NCBI GenBank assembly: GCA_944989445.1
Contig: CALYLW010000178.1
Span: forward strand, 470,165-534,164
From: Ampullaceana balthica
Taxonomy: Eukaryota > Mollusca > Gastropoda > Lymnaeidae
Direction of reading: 5' to 3'
DNA length: 64,000 nt
Under the pieces are notes generated by a model. That model saw only the letters and a list, made by a program, of their open reading frames with translations, had not been told where the DNA came from and made no database searches. Below, in pieces: positions 11,701 through 23,700 of this stretch (positions are counted from its first letter, which is position 1; the number at the start of each line of letters is the position of its first letter). The position numbers were made by a program, and so were the translations under genes.

Positions 11701-14700
11701 TTACTGTTAGACCATTATTAATAGCCTTGCAGCTGAATTTTGAAATTTTTGTAGTTTTTCAATGTATTGTTTCGGTTAACCTGAAAGAAGAGAGTTGTTA
11801 AAATCAAGATGAGAGAGAACAAGAGCACAGACTAGGGTTTTTGTTACACTAACAATAATAACATGCTAATGGATTATTTATAATACTAATATGACATTAT
11901 GAAATTTAATTTTAATTATTTAACAAATGAAAATTTAATTTATCATTTATGTAATTCATTTACAATTTATGTCTGTAGTTGGCTTTGTTTTTCATAATAT
12001 TAATATTGTACATAGTATATAGAATACAGTAAAGTAAATTAAATATTGCATTCAGAATGTCTCCTGATGTGCTTTCAAAATAAATAAATTTAAATGGCTC
12101 AATAAAAATCTAAATTCTTTGTAAACCCTTCTTAAAAGCTGGAAAGATAAGATTGATATTCATATTAAGTTTATAGCTAGTCATTTAAAGTGATGTATCT
12201 CTTATGGCAAGCAGACAATATTTAAATTTAGATTACAGTACCCAGGTTTTGCCAAGACAAACTGTTTGTCACTAATAGACACTTACCACTGATGACATAA
12301 TATACTACATGTGATATCCAAATTCTCTTCTTTCCTTCTGTTATATTTACAGTTAAATATTCCACAATACAAATAATTTTTTGTGTATAGTATGTGGCAA
12401 AGTATCTCTATTTCTTACTGACAGGAACATCCAAGAAAATTGATCCCGGCACTATGTAGGCAGTTTTATGACCTTGGATGGGTCACAGGTACTGGCGGGG
12501 GTGTTAGCATTAAGACAGGGTAAGTTTTTTCTAAGCCAGTGGTCTTCAACTCTGTGATACTAACTAATGCACACTTCAGGTGTGCAGGTGGCCCTTGAGG
12601 TGAACAAGAACCATGATATTTTATATTTGAAATTGTTTGCAGCTTCTGCTTTTAAAAATTAAAAAAAAATAATTTTTAGAACAGAAATTGTTTTCTTTTG
12701 TATTGATTATGATACAGTATATCCATTCTTTTCTCATATTAATCATTTAATAGTATAATGTAATTTAACATTTTATACCAAAAAAAAGTATTTTTAGTTT
12801 GGTGGGATTTATAATTTGGTGCGCGGGGGTAAACAAAAATTACATTTTAAAAATATTTTCAAACTAAAATTCAATAATAATTTTTATTTGAATGCTTCTA
12901 TGTTTCTGTTAAATTATAATACAAAATTTTGAAGTAGTAATTAAGTCATGAATAGTAAAATATGCATGTTAGCTCAGTGTCAAGATGGGTTTAAGAAATG
13001 TTGAGACTTGTATAAATGAAAAGGTCAATGTGAGATCCAACTTTGTTTGATGCTGCAAATCTTTTTAAATTTTCGGACAGAACTCTTAATCTTATAAACA
13101 AACTCTTCAAGTTCTCCACCTCTCCTTAGCTCCCATAGACCATTCACACTTATATTACTTGCATTGAGAAATGAGGAAAAGGTAACAATCATTGTTTAAT
13201 CTTTTTGTTAATAACAATAATCTTTGACTGTATAATATTTCTAATAATGTCAGCTCATATAATTTTCTTTGTTGTTTTTTTTTCACATCTAGAAATGAAA
13301 TCTATATTGCACCCTCAGGTGTTCAGAAAGAAAGAATTCAGGTAAATTCTCTCTTTTTAAGATAATAGAAAAGTTAAGTTTTAAAATTACTGGTAAGTTA
13401 ATGCAGTTCAGCTTTAAGGCTTTCTAACTTCTTTAAATTTTAATAGATTTGTTAAAATTGTTCTTGATTTCTGAAGGAAACTGTTATGATAATTTACTTT
13501 TACAACAGATGTATCTAAAAAGTGGGAAAATACTGATCAATAATTTGGTATCAAGCTTAGTATATTGGGCTTTCTGTGACCTTTTTGTGCAAGGAAATGC
13601 TGTAAAAATTCAAGTGAAAAGCAAAGGAGTGTTTAAAACTATGCAAAAGTGTTATGGGACATTTTAATCTTCCTTTTTGCTTATCTGAGAAAATTTAATA
13701 GGTACGAAAAATCTCTTCATTTTCAGTCAGAAGATCTGTTTGTGCAGACCATAGATGAAGTAGACATTTTTACTCCACCACCACAGAAGAATTTAAAGAA
13801 AAGTCAGTGCACGCCTTTGTTCATGAACGCTTACACCATGAGAAGTAAGTCACAAAAAATGGTATGCCATTGGTCAAGCTTAACCAATTATTTATTTATT
13901 TAAATTTCCAGCATTTGTTTTAACTATTTTTAAAAAAAAGACACAATGTTAGGAGAATTGAAGATAAACTTGAAGACAATTTTGAGATCAAGAATAATAT
14001 TATAGAGTTGAACTTATTTTTACTGTTGAAAAGAACAAATAGAAAAGAGAATATAGCTTTAACCTCAAAAAGTATTTTGAAAATATGAGCAACTATTTTT
14101 TTCTTAGTCCATGCTTGAAATGGAGTCCTCAAATATTTCACTAAATTTAGTTCCAAATTGGCATTGTTACGAAAGTTATAGATTTATTATCAGATCCTTA
14201 GTGACATTGTTAAACACTTGACCTTGTTGGACATACTCAGATGCAGGTAGTGTGATCCACACACATTCAAAGGCTGCTGTTCTGGCTACACTTATTTTCC
14301 CAGGGACAGAATTTCGGATCACACATCAGGAAATGATAAAAGGCATAAAAAAATGTTCAAAAGGTAGTGAGATAAAATTATTTGATCTTAATAGTGTTGC
14401 ATGAGTCAGAAAAACACTGAGAGAACAACCAGAGAGTTTTTGAATATTTAAAATTTAGTCTTAATTTAGTCTTAACTTGAGTCAGGCTCAGTCAACTACT
14501 TTAGATACATTTTTGGACTAAATTGTATTTATTCATTCATTAAGAAACATTTTCTATTTAAAGAATCAAGTCTAGGTAACATTATTTAATTGTCCCAAGA
14601 AGTTCAACAATTCAAATTGATGACTGTTATCTAAGAGAAACCCAGTGAATAATTTGTGCAAAAAACGTCATACTTATTTAAGTGGAAGTATTTTATTCAA

Positions 14701-17013
14701 GGTATTTCATTGAAGCAAAATGTGCATGTTGTATTAGAATGTTTTTCTTTCAGTGAGTGATAAAATTGATATCAGATGTAACTGTATCATTGTTAATTTT
14801 TTATTTAAAGGATCTCTGATAAAATGTTGATCTTATTACTGAAGATTGTTTCCAATAGAATGAATTCATCACTTTAAATTATTTAAAAAACTTAATTTCA
14901 ACTGAAATCCATATATTTTTCAGGTGATTACTATAGATACGATGAAGAACTAGTTGTGCCTATTGTAGAAAACACACCATTTGAGAAAGATCTTAAGGTA
15001 AAATTATAATTATAGCTTTTCTTTTTATTAAACCTTTATTTGTTTTTTTAAAAAAATATAATAAAAAAAAGAAGAAAAAGGTCAATTCCACTTTTTTTAA
15101 AATATGTATATTAATATTATGAATTAAGATTCTCCATTTCATCAATAACAAAATAATTCAATGATACCATTTTTGGGGACAGGTTGAGCCATGACAGTTT
15201 CATTATTTTATTTTGTCAAAAGTTTATTCTTAAATGTGAGAGATATTAAAGATCAAGCTTATAAATTAAACTAACCATTAGGAAGAGATGGCTCGGGCCA
15301 TGGAGGACTATCCCGACACCTGCGCTGTGCTTGTCAGGCGACATGGGGTTTATGTTTGGGGAGATACTTGGGAGAAAGCTAAAACAATGTAAGTACTGAC
15401 TCTGTGAGAAAGTTAAAACAATGTAAGTACTGACTCTGTGAGAAAGCTAAAACAATGTAAGTACTGACTCTGTGAGAAAGTTAAAACAATGTAAGTACTG
15501 ACTGTGAGAAAGTTAAAACAATGTAAGTACTGACTCTGTGAGAAAGTTAAAACAATGTAAGTTCTGACTCTGTGAGAAAGTTAAAACAATGTAAGTACTG
15601 ACTGTGAGAAAGCTAAAACAATGTAAGTACTGACTGTGAGAAAGTTAAAACAATGTAAGTACTGACTGTGAGAAAGTTAAAACAATGTAAGTACTGACTC
15701 TGTGAGAAAGTTAAAACAATGTAAGTACTGACTCTGTGAGAAAGTTAAAACAATGTAAGTACTGACTGTGAGAAAGCTAAAACAATGTAAGTACTGACTG
15801 TGAGAAAGCTAAAACAATGTAAGTACTGACTGTGAGAAAGTTAAAACAATGTAAGTACTGACTGTGAGAAAGTTAAAACAATGTAAGTACTGACTCTGTG
15901 AGAAAGTTAAAACAATGTAAGTACTGACTCTGTGAGAAAGCTAAAACAATGTAAGTACTGACTCTGTGAGAAAGTTAAAACAATGTAAGTACTGACTCTG
16001 TGAGAAAGTTAAAACAATGTAAGTACTGACTCTGTGAGAAAGTTAAAACAATGTAAGTACTGACTGTGAGAAAGTTAAAACAATGTAAGTACTGACTCTG
16101 TGAGAAAGTTAAAACAATGTAAGTACTGACTCTGTGAGAAAGTTAAAACAATGTAAGTACTGACTCTGTGAGAAAGTTAAAACAATGTAAGTACTGACTC
16201 TGTGAGAAAGTTAAAACAATGTAAGTACTGACTCTGTGAGAAAGTTAAAACAATGTAAGTACTGACTGTGAGAAAGCTGGGGGAAACAAATTAATTGGAC
16301 CTAATTTTGATATGAGAAAGCTGAATTAAAAAATGTATTGGAGATATTAGGAACCTAAGGCTGGAGAACGTAAATACTTATACTGTGAAGGTTAACACTA
16401 CTTGTAATTAGTACTGTTAAGCTATACAACACCAATGTAAGTACTGGTACTGAGGAAGCTAACACTAATACCACTTGTAATTAGTAATGTTATGCTATAT
16501 TACACCAAAGTAAATACTAACACTGAGGAGGCTAACACTACTTGTAATAAGTACTGACGCTACTGTTAAACTATACTACACCAATGTAAATACTGGTACT
16601 GAATAGGCTAACACTAACTGTAATTAATACTGTTAAGCTATGCTACACCAATAATTTATATTGTGTGTCTCATTGGGATCTCCACTTATCCAATAATTTC
16701 TCATCATAATTATTAAGCAGCTGAAACTAACAATGTTATTTTTTGTTATTGATGCAATTACTTAAATATTTTGATAATAATTTGTCAAAATATTTACGTC
16801 ATTTATTAATTTTAGCATGAAGGATGTTTGGTTTTTTTGTTTAGTTTTTCTCCTGCTAAATTATTTTTAAAAATCTTTTTTTCCTTTCTTCTTTTTAGGT
16901 GTGAATGCTACGATTATCTTTTTGATATTGCTGTTCAAATGAAATCTCTAGGACTTGATGCTACGGAAGTTCCCACTGCCCCTAAGGGAGCTTATGTAAC
17001 CAAATCATCATAG
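8770..17013 (+). CDS. APIP: APIP: methylthioribulose-1-phosphate dehydratase (methionine salvage), multi-exon gene
   Basis: Zinc-dependent cytosolic enzyme that dehydrates methylthioribulose-1-phosphate in the methionine salvage pathway; class II aldolase/adducin fold. Exons: 8770-8793 (tentative), 12425-12519, 13293-13341, 13727-13844, 14241-14363, 14924-14997, 15282-15388, 16899-17013. All junctions are GT-AG and phases match (0,2,0,1,1,0,2). The joined product is 234 residues with the tentative first exon; human APIP has 242. Visible motifs: [34 protein letters not shown]84TPLF, the metal ligands in VIH102TH104SKAAV, catalytic E126 in THQEMIKG, and the third ligand H182 in [10 protein letters not shown]. 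These sit exactly 13 residues before human C97, H115, H117, E139 and H195, which supports the eight-residue first exon. The N-terminus remains the uncertain part. The intron after 15388 carries a donor-derived array (see findings). Confidence 0.93.
8794..9346. other. AT-rich sequence in the presumed first intron of APIP
   Basis: No exon or named repeat recognised; long A/T runs and short palindromes only. Confidence 0.4.
9347..9987. mobile_element. Unclassified terminal-inverted-repeat element with three internal 130-bp repeats
   Basis: The left end (gttaacttgcacggtatcat, then cccgtgtaag) is repeated inverted at the right (cacggtatcatcccgtgtaa then gttaac). Inside, a unit of about 130 bp (tagggtcagggttag, gttgtctatttttt, acattaaaatagaaaaac) occurs three times between about 9570 and 9930. 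No coding frame. Classified only as a non-autonomous TIR element. Confidence 0.55.
9988..12424. other. AT-rich intronic sequence before the second APIP exon
   Basis: No recognisable exon. Open frames at 10788-11018 and 11288-11476 on the - strand lack family signatures and lie in low-complexity AT sequence. Poly-A/T tracts are common. Confidence 0.45.
12425..12519 (+). CDS. APIP: APIP exon 2 (EHPRKLIP ... GGGVSIKT)
   Basis: Acceptor ttactgacag at 12424, donor GTAAGT at 12520, ends in phase 2. Encodes the N-terminal helix and the first glycine-rich loop WVTGTGGG of the class II aldolase fold. Confidence 0.95.
13293..13341 (+). CDS. APIP: APIP exon 3 ([16 protein letters not shown])
   Basis: Acceptor catctag, donor CAG|GTAAAT, phase 2 in and 0 out. 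Encodes the family-diagnostic [11 protein letters not shown] segment. Confidence 0.95.
13727..13844 (+). CDS. APIP: APIP exon 4 (SEDLFV ... FMNAYTMR)
   Basis: Acceptor cattttcag, donor GTAAGT at 13845, phase 0 in and 1 out. Contains Cys84 in KKSQCTPLF, equivalent to human C97 near the active site. Confidence 0.95.
14241..14363 (+). CDS. APIP: APIP exon 5 with the HTH metal ligands and catalytic Glu
   Basis: Acceptor atactcag, donor GTAGTG at 14364 (weaker than the others). Encodes [19 protein letters not shown] and [11 protein letters not shown]: two zinc-ligand histidines and the proposed acid/base glutamate. Confidence 0.95.
14924..14997 (+). CDS. APIP: APIP exon 6 ([17 protein letters not shown] ... 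EKDLK)
   Basis: Acceptor tttttcag, donor AAG|GTAAAA, phase 1 in and 0 out. Confidence 0.95.
15282..15388 (+). CDS. APIP: APIP exon 7 (third metal-ligand His), whose end seeds the downstream array
   Basis: Acceptor accattag, donor GTAAGTACT at 15389, ends in phase 2. Encodes [20 protein letters not shown]; His182 is the third zinc ligand. The last 17 exonic bases (gagaaagctaaaacaat) plus the donor are the founding unit of the array that follows. Confidence 0.96.
15372..16278 (+). repeat. 34/32-bp array made of 27 copies of the APIP exon-7 5' splice site
   Basis: Each unit is gagaaagytaaaacaat followed by gtaagtactgac and either tctgt or tgt-type spacing, giving 34- or 32-bp periods. The first copy is the true exon end and donor. 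I count 27 occurrences of the donor; 26 are identical over GTAAGTACTG and one (15557) reads GTAAGTTCTG. Confidence 0.96.
16370..16655. repeat. Degenerate tandem repeat of about 85 bp, three copies, in the last APIP intron
   Basis: Recurring words gctatacaacaccaatgtaa, gtactggtactga, gctaacacta and cttgtaattagtac recur in order three times with substitutions. It follows the donor array and also contains gtaagtactg once (about 16438). Confidence 0.75.
16899..17013 (+). CDS. APIP: APIP terminal exon with stop codon
   Basis: Acceptor tctttttag; encodes [20 protein letters not shown] and ends in TAG at 17011. The first base completes the Met197 codon split across the array-bearing intron. Confidence 0.96.
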
Positions 17014-17040
17014 AGAAATCACTGGAACTAACAATCAGAC

Positions 17041-17222
17041 AATAAATTTTTGAAATATTTAGCACTACTAGTGTCAGCAGGCAGGGCTGAGAGAAGCGTC
17101 AGCTTAACTTATTTAATTATTCATTTACTTTCTACTTAAGAAAATATTGATGTTGGGGCTCTTAAGGGCATTAGGAGTTTTTCTAATTTTTCATTTTTTG
17201 TAAACAAACGACACAGAAATAA
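17041..17222 (+). terminator. APIP 3' UTR with candidate polyadenylation signals
   Basis: AATAAA occurs at 17041-17046, only 28 bases after the stop, and again at 17217-17222. The second is more typically placed for a 3' UTR. Confidence 0.5.
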
Positions 17223-17429
17223 AATTAGTTCAGATATTAATCTAAGACAAAGCTTGTCTCTTTTGTTGATGTCAGATAAGCTGAGAAAGGAGACTTGGAT
17301 TGTGTTCCATTTCGGTGTACAAAAAATTATTCACATCCTTTTCATTAATCATCAAGTTTCCAGGAATTATAGAACAATGCTTTCAAGCATGACTTTTTGT
17401 GTGTTTACTTGTCAAGTAAACATTTTCAT

Positions 17430-17885
17430 TGCATGCTTTAAAAAAAAACAATACCGTGAAAGAAATTTTTAAAGATGCCTTTGGCACTAACTTTAACATA
17501 ACAGTATTAACAGCCTGTTTGGCTTGAAAGATGAGTCCTTGTTTATTCGCTACCCCTTCTTGCAATGGTGTTTTTGAAGATCTCAGTTTCAATTATTTAA
17601 ACATGCAATAGTCGTAGAGTCAGCAAGATACAATATCATGCATGAATTTTAATTAATTTTTTATTCATTTTAACTGCATGCTTTTTTTTTAAAAAAAGTA
17701 CTGTGAAGGTAATGTTTAAATATGCCACAAGCTTTAACATGTCGCCAGCAGCCTTTTTGGCTTAATGATGAGGCCTATTATTATCCCATCATGTAATGCT
17801 TTTTGAAGATATCAGTTTTAATTATTTCAACAACCAATAGTCGTAGAGGCAACACGATGCAATATTCTGTGTAATTTTTATTCAT
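17430..17885. repeat. Diverged tandem duplication of about 250 bp downstream of APIP
   Basis: Two copies (about 17430-17660 and 17680-17885) share, in order, accgtgaaagaaatttttaa/actgtgaaggtaatgtttaa, cctgtttggctt, gatgag, ttttgaagat, tcagttt, aattattt, caatagtcgtagag and gatacaatat/gatgcaatat. Non-coding. Confidence 0.8.
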
Positions 17886-18104
17886 TTCATCTTCACTAAA
17901 CAATATTATTATTATCTCTAACTTATGTTTACATAATTAATGAGTCTAAATAATTATAATTACATCAATGAGATATACATTTTGTAACTTGAAACTAATG
18001 GTCTGATGTTTGTTGTGACTGCCATTCACTGAGATATGCTGGGAATTTAAACTAGATTTAAAATTGAGACGAAACCCAAAGCCAATTATTCTATTAAGCT
18101 TGGA

Positions 18105-18282
18105 CATGAAGTTACAGTGGGGACTAGACTGGCCAACCCACTGCTTGATATGAAGTTACAGTGGGGACGAGACTGGCCAACCCACTGCTTGATATGAAGT
18201 TACAGTGGGGACTAGACTGGCCAACCCACTGCTTGACATGAAGTTACAGTGGGGACTAGACTGGCCAACCCACTGCTTGATT
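18105..18282. repeat. 44-bp tandem repeat, four copies
   Basis: Unit contains gaagttacagtggggactag then actggccaacccactgcttg. It gives a spurious open frame on the - strand (18156-18389). Confidence 0.93.
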
Positions 18283-18289
18283 AGTTGTG

Positions 18290-19429
18290 ATTTCAGACTG
18301 TCTTGAATTATAAATGAAGAAAACAGTTGTTCCAAAAAACCTTTATGATAAGCAGAAACTTCTATACCAATATATTCAAGTATTATCACAATGGTGAATT
18401 CTAAGGTATTTTTATTTATTTATTTTCCTCCTTTTTTTTTATAAGTGTGAATTTTGATTTGTTGGTGGTGATATCTCATAATTTCTGTAAAAAATTGTAT
18501 TCAGATTTTCATAATAAATAATACTATAAAAAAGCAGAGCTGTGTATAAAACTCAACTTCTGTGTGTGTTAAATTATGAACTGCTTTGTGCAGACTCTGT
18601 CATTCTATGTGTTTTAAACAAATTATGAATCTTCTTTTTCTCCTCTCATTTAATTTTAAAGTTTGAATGAGGCACCAGCAAAGGATCTTACTTTGATGTC
18701 CACTGATGTGACTGGTAGATATTACTTCTTAGTTGCTGATGTCCAACTATCGTTATCTCTATTATTTGCCTGGTGGGCATTAAAAAAATTGTTTAATTTT
18801 TTTGTTGATTTTTAAAATAATTATACAGCAAATATGTCAAAAGCTTGAATCGGCAACTCTGAAAGAAATGCATGTAAAATGAAATATGGCAATAAAAAAA
18901 GACAACAACGCAACAATCTCCTCAGATGTTCATGGCTACTGGATCGAGTGTAGAACTGTGGAGTTATAGAACTTTATGGCAGGCTCAATTTGTGATGTAT
19001 GTTAACAAACTCATGAAGTATAAACATTAAAATGGATTAAAATGATTAAATTTTACCGCTACGAAATCTTAGAATAAAGGAAACAGAATTTTTCACCTTT
19101 ATTTACTCTCTATTTCAAACACATGGCATTGACATTGAATAATGTTAGTTACATTTTTCAAAATAATAATCTTAAGTGATTAAATTCAGCTAAATCGGTT
19201 ACAGAAAATATGGCTATGAAACTTCCATCTTTTTCAGGTGATAACTAATGAAATTTACATTTGTTAAAATTGTACGAGCAAAAAGTCATTAGTCAAAGTA
19301 GTCAAACATTGAAGTTCCTTTTTAAATTTTATTGTTAACAAAAGTAAGATAATATTCTCGAAGCAAAGCATTCACAGCCATCACTGTCCTATCAGGCAAC
19401 TTGCACAGAGTTGAAATTATGGTAAGGGT
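18290..19429. other. Intergenic sequence between convergent APIP and SCUBE genes
   Basis: AT-rich, no gene recognised. Tttatt words at about 19104 and 19328 would read as AATAAA on the - strand and could serve SCUBE polyadenylation, but this cannot be settled from sequence. Confidence 0.4.
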
Positions 19430-19690
19430 TGTGGGAGTTGTCTTATCTATACAGACGCTTCTTCAATATAGAAGATTATTGCGTCCACAGACCATGCTGG
19501 TCTGCATTGGCTGTGAGGATTCCACGCTATTCCCAGCCGCCTTTTTTTTTACTCCTAACTAGTGTCAGGTACCCTTTCGGAGCTGGGTGGACTCAGTGAC
19601 ACCCTTGGCCCCAGGATCAAATCCCTGCCTTCGGGGAGATCCGAACTCGTGACCATTGGTACGCCAGCCAAGTGCACATGCCACTCGACT
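19430..19690 (-). mobile_element. tRNA-derived SINE, copy 1
   Basis: On the - strand: a tRNA-like head (agtcgagtggcatgtgcact, ggtcacgagttcggatctcc), then gagctccgaaagggtacct-type body words, ggcggctggg, ggtctgtggacgcaataatc and gcgtctgtatagataag. The same order occurs in the copies at 48121 and 60791. Confidence 0.85.
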
Positions 19691-19975
19691 ACTAATACTA
19701 CCATGTGCCTGTGGAGGGTTCCCTAAATGATTTTTTTTTGTGTCCCATAACCTCGTGGTTGTAGGGGGTTCTAATGTTTCCATTAGAACTTTCTCGGGGC
19801 TTGGTAGACCTTGGCGATGCCCATCTCCTCTCCAGGTCAGCGGAGGACACTTTTTTTTTAGCGATAGTCATTTATCAAAATTTTTATTGTGGCTTTAACG
19901 TGGGCTAGATCCCACGCCCCTCAGCTTGTGAGGCGAGCGCACTATTGACTTCGCTATCCAGCCGCCCCTAAATGA
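19691..19975 (-). mobile_element. Second tRNA-like SINE unit abutting copy 1
   Basis: Read on the - strand, 19968-19895 has a tRNA-like outline: ggctggatagcgaagtcaat, gcgctcgcctcacaag, then the T-arm-like gggatctagcccacg. A body with gacctggagaggagatgggc and accttggtctaccaagcccc-type words follows (reverse of 19790-19850). It may be an older or composite SINE into which copy 1 was fused. Confidence 0.6.
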
Positions 19976-20591
19976 TTAACTATACAAAAAAAAATTTTTT
20001 TAAAAATAAACATTGTTTCATTTACACAAATATTCAATTATAATCACAGCTTTCCTTCACATTATTTTATAACACAAACAGTATTCAAAATTCCTGTCTT
20101 TTTTTACCTTGCTTTTTGTCAGTTGAAAAAAAACCAATAACATAAAACAAAGAATATATTTTACATAATAACTAACAAAAAAATATTACTTTATACAAGA
20201 AACAAAGTGTAAAACTTGATGCTTTGATCAAATTTGTTGCTATGGTAAGTAACCTTCATGTGTCTATTTGGTTAATTTTTGTAACAAAAGAAACTTTAGA
20301 GAGAGACAGAAGCAAACTTACATAATTCTGAGTCTTATATCACATTTTACTATAATGATTTTTTTCAAAATTTGAACATTATGCCCCAGCATTATTTAAG
20401 AACATTTATAAAAATATAACTTTCAAAAGATTTCATTTTTAAAATAAAATGATTTTTATAAAAATGTTTTGATATATATATAAAGAGAGCTAAGTGTCAA
20501 TAAAAAATAAACCAAGCACATTGCAAAACTTGCACGGTGAAAATTAACAATAACTTAAGTTTTTTTGAATTATGAAATAATGAGCTATTTT
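19976..20591. other. Probable SCUBE 3' UTR or flank
   Basis: AT-rich sequence directly after the SCUBE stop codon on the - strand; no other feature. Confidence 0.45.
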
Positions 20592-20735
20592 TCATGTCTG
20601 AAAGAATTTTCTTACTTTAGGTGTAAGAAGTTTGAAGAAAGATGGTGGGAACATTGTATGGGAGACATTGGCATATTTCAGGTAATTGTATGGCGTTGCT
20701 ATGACTTCCAGCAAGGCTGTCAGGAGTTGGCGGTC
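20592..20735 (-). CDS. SCUBE: SCUBE terminal exon with stop
   Basis: Acceptor ctccacag; reads [33 protein letters not shown] and PKVRKFFQT then TGA. It matches the SCUBE C-terminal tail pattern (ALFDVLAHPQNYF, MFPRSFIKLL) after the CUB domain. Confidence 0.93.
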   Translation of the reverse strand, partial: DRQLLTALLEVIATPYNYLKYANVSHTMFPPSFFKLLTPKVRKFFQT

Positions 20736-23700
20736 CTGTGGAGACACAGAAAAAAACAACTTCTATGTACATGTATTAATGTATAATTTAGAACAAGACT
20801 GGCACACATACAGAAAAACAACATCTATGCATTAATGTATAATTTAGAACAAGACTTAAACATATAAAAACATCTATGTATTAATGTATCATTTCTAGTA
20901 TAACAGGACTAGCACACACAAAGAAAAACAAATTCTATGTAATAATGTTTCATTCAAAGTAGAAAAAGACTGGCACACAGACAAATAAAAATATTATTGT
21001 AGCATTTCTAGTAGAACAAGACTGGCATACATGCAAAGGAAAAAAAAACAGCTATGTACTTTGGCTATATTTTTTTAATCAATACCAGCCAATAATTATC
21101 TTTGAATTTCAAAGATGTAGACATTTCTTTCTTTTTGCTTGAAAAGATTATAAATAATTTTGCAGAATTGTTTGCAAATTTGTTCACTAACTTCCCAAGA
21201 CAAAATGTTCAGTATTCAAAATAGTATTAAATTTTACATTAAATTTTTTTTAAAAATGTCATTGGATAAATATTTTATTAGAAAGAAGATAAAAATTCCC
21301 ATGTTACCTTAAAAATTTGTTGGTGTTGATAGGTACTGTACAGACGACCATCTCGAACAATGTCTTCTATCAAAGACTCATATTCTTCTGTTGAGGATAA
21401 GAATTGTTAACTAAAAGAGCAAGAAATTTTATTGAAATAGCTTTGGAAATCATTACATTTTTCCAGGTATACAATTACCTTGCATTTGAATTTGAAGGTT
21501 GAATGGACAGTCTATTTACATGATAAATTTGCCTTTTTACATAATAAATTTACTATAAAAGTAAGTAAATCTTTGTCATAACTGCGTTAAAACTGCTATC
21601 AAATTTAACAAACGTCCTTATATTTTAAAATGGAGTATCAAACAAACAGATTAAAAAGGTGAAAGTGCCTACCATTGTAAGCAACGAAGGGTATAGAGAA
21701 TCCCTGGGCTGTGCTGTTTCCATTGGATTTAAACTGAATCCACAATTTCTTAGAACGTGCTGTGAAAGCTATTGGCCTTTCTCTACTCTCACAGGTTTCA
21801 AAAGTACTGTGTGTGTAGGAGTTTTCTGTAAAAAAAAAGGTTTTTTTTTAAAAAAAAGTCAGGAAAAACTCAAAATGATAATTCATTTTATTTCAATAAT
21901 AAGAAAAACCCGTAAAAAACCAAGTTTTTGACTATAAATCCTTTATGTACGAGAAGTAATTAAAAGAATGTTCATTATAATACGCAGCGCCAGACCATCC
22001 AGAAATACAAAATTGCAGTTGTGTCGTAAAACATGTTTAATATAATGCGCACCGATCAGGAATATGTTTATAAAAAGAGCTGTCAATAAAATACGCACCT
22101 TATTGCGCGACAGAAAGGTTGTTCAATATAATACGCACCGCGACGCTCTATCTCAAAAAATAGCATGATACATAGGAATAAATAAAATAATCTAAAAAAT
22201 CAATAATTTAATTACGGTACATGCGATCGATCTGAAATTTTGATACATTGTTTTTATCATCGGTACGAAACTGCCTGCAAAATTTCAGCTCGCTATCTTA
22301 CGAGCAAGTGGGTTAACAATTGATCAAAAGTTTTGGCGACAAGCAAGCAAGGTCGGTCCGCCGCAGACACCACGAGTTAATATAAAGGATTTAAAAATGC
22401 GTGTTTTTTTTTAATTTTAAAAATAATTTGATAAAAATAGCACCTGAAAAAAAATATAATGGCAACAATTTATTCTGTCCCCCAAAGAATCCGTTTACTT
22501 TAATACATCTACAGAGCATATTTGCAGCAATTACTTGATTTTCTCATAACTATGATGTCTCCACACTGATCTTTGTCTCCAAGCTCTATTCTGGGAATGA
22601 TGATGAGAATTCTACGTCTCTTCTGGGGTTGTATTTTCCAAACGCACTCTATGTTGATAGGGTAGTTGCCTGGATAGTTGGGGCTCTCCAGGACACCAAA
22701 GAAATCCCCCATGTGCTGACCACAACGGCGATCTTATATGAAATTGAAATAAAAGACAAACAAATTAACTTTCAACTTTTAATTTATGATCATAAACATA
22801 AACTTTTTTGAAAATGTCCTACAAAATTTTTCTGAATTAATGAAAGGAAATAAAATAACAAAAAATTATTTGCCTAAGGTGACATTTCTACAGGTTGCGT
22901 TTTAAGAGCTACTTTAATATAATTCTTAAGTTCTCAAAACATGCTCATATACTAATGGGAAAATATTTATGGGAAAGCTCATTTTTGAATTAAAAGCTAT
23001 CAATACATAACAAACCAAATATATGTAATTAGCTACCTTTACAATCTTCTGGAGAAACAGAACCCTCAAAATCTGTCATTGTTTTTCCCGGGCAAGGGTT
23101 GCAATAATCTTGTCCTGGTTTTGACTGGTAAAATCCTCGTGGACATATAGAGCACGTCTGAGTTGTAATATTGTAAAAATGACCTGTCTCACAAGTTACT
23201 TTGAAAGAAAGGAATTAAGTTGTGTTTAATGTGTGGTATAGTATAATATTAATATCTTTACATGAGGAAATAATGATTCCAACTTATAAAAAGTATGGGG
23301 AGGGGTGGGGGGAAATGTTTACGTTTACTACCATTTTAGAGAATAAAGCTTAAAGCACTACATTTGTGCTTACTGAAATTTTGAGAAATCACAATTTTTT
23401 AAACAATCAGTTTCTCAGAAGTACAAAAAGATCAAGAGGAATTAAAACATCAGATTTTTTATTGTAAATAACAATATGGTCAGATCTTTCTTACCTTTAG
23501 AGATACAATCTTGAAATCCTGTGCTTCCTGTGCCTTTGGTGCGCAAGCCTACACCACATGGTATGCAGGTGATCCTACCATATTTAGGCTGATAGGTGCC
23601 TACAGTACAAGCCAAACATGGCTTTTGACCTGACGCAGAGTAAGTTCCTGGCTCACAGAGGTCTTCGAGGGAAAAAAATCAGATTTTAAGTTCTATAATT

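Noticed and set aside
12533..12850. hAT-like element (cagtggtcttcaactctg) in an APIP intron
   Set aside because: The left end resembles a hAT terminus, but I could not find a matching inverted end or target duplication.
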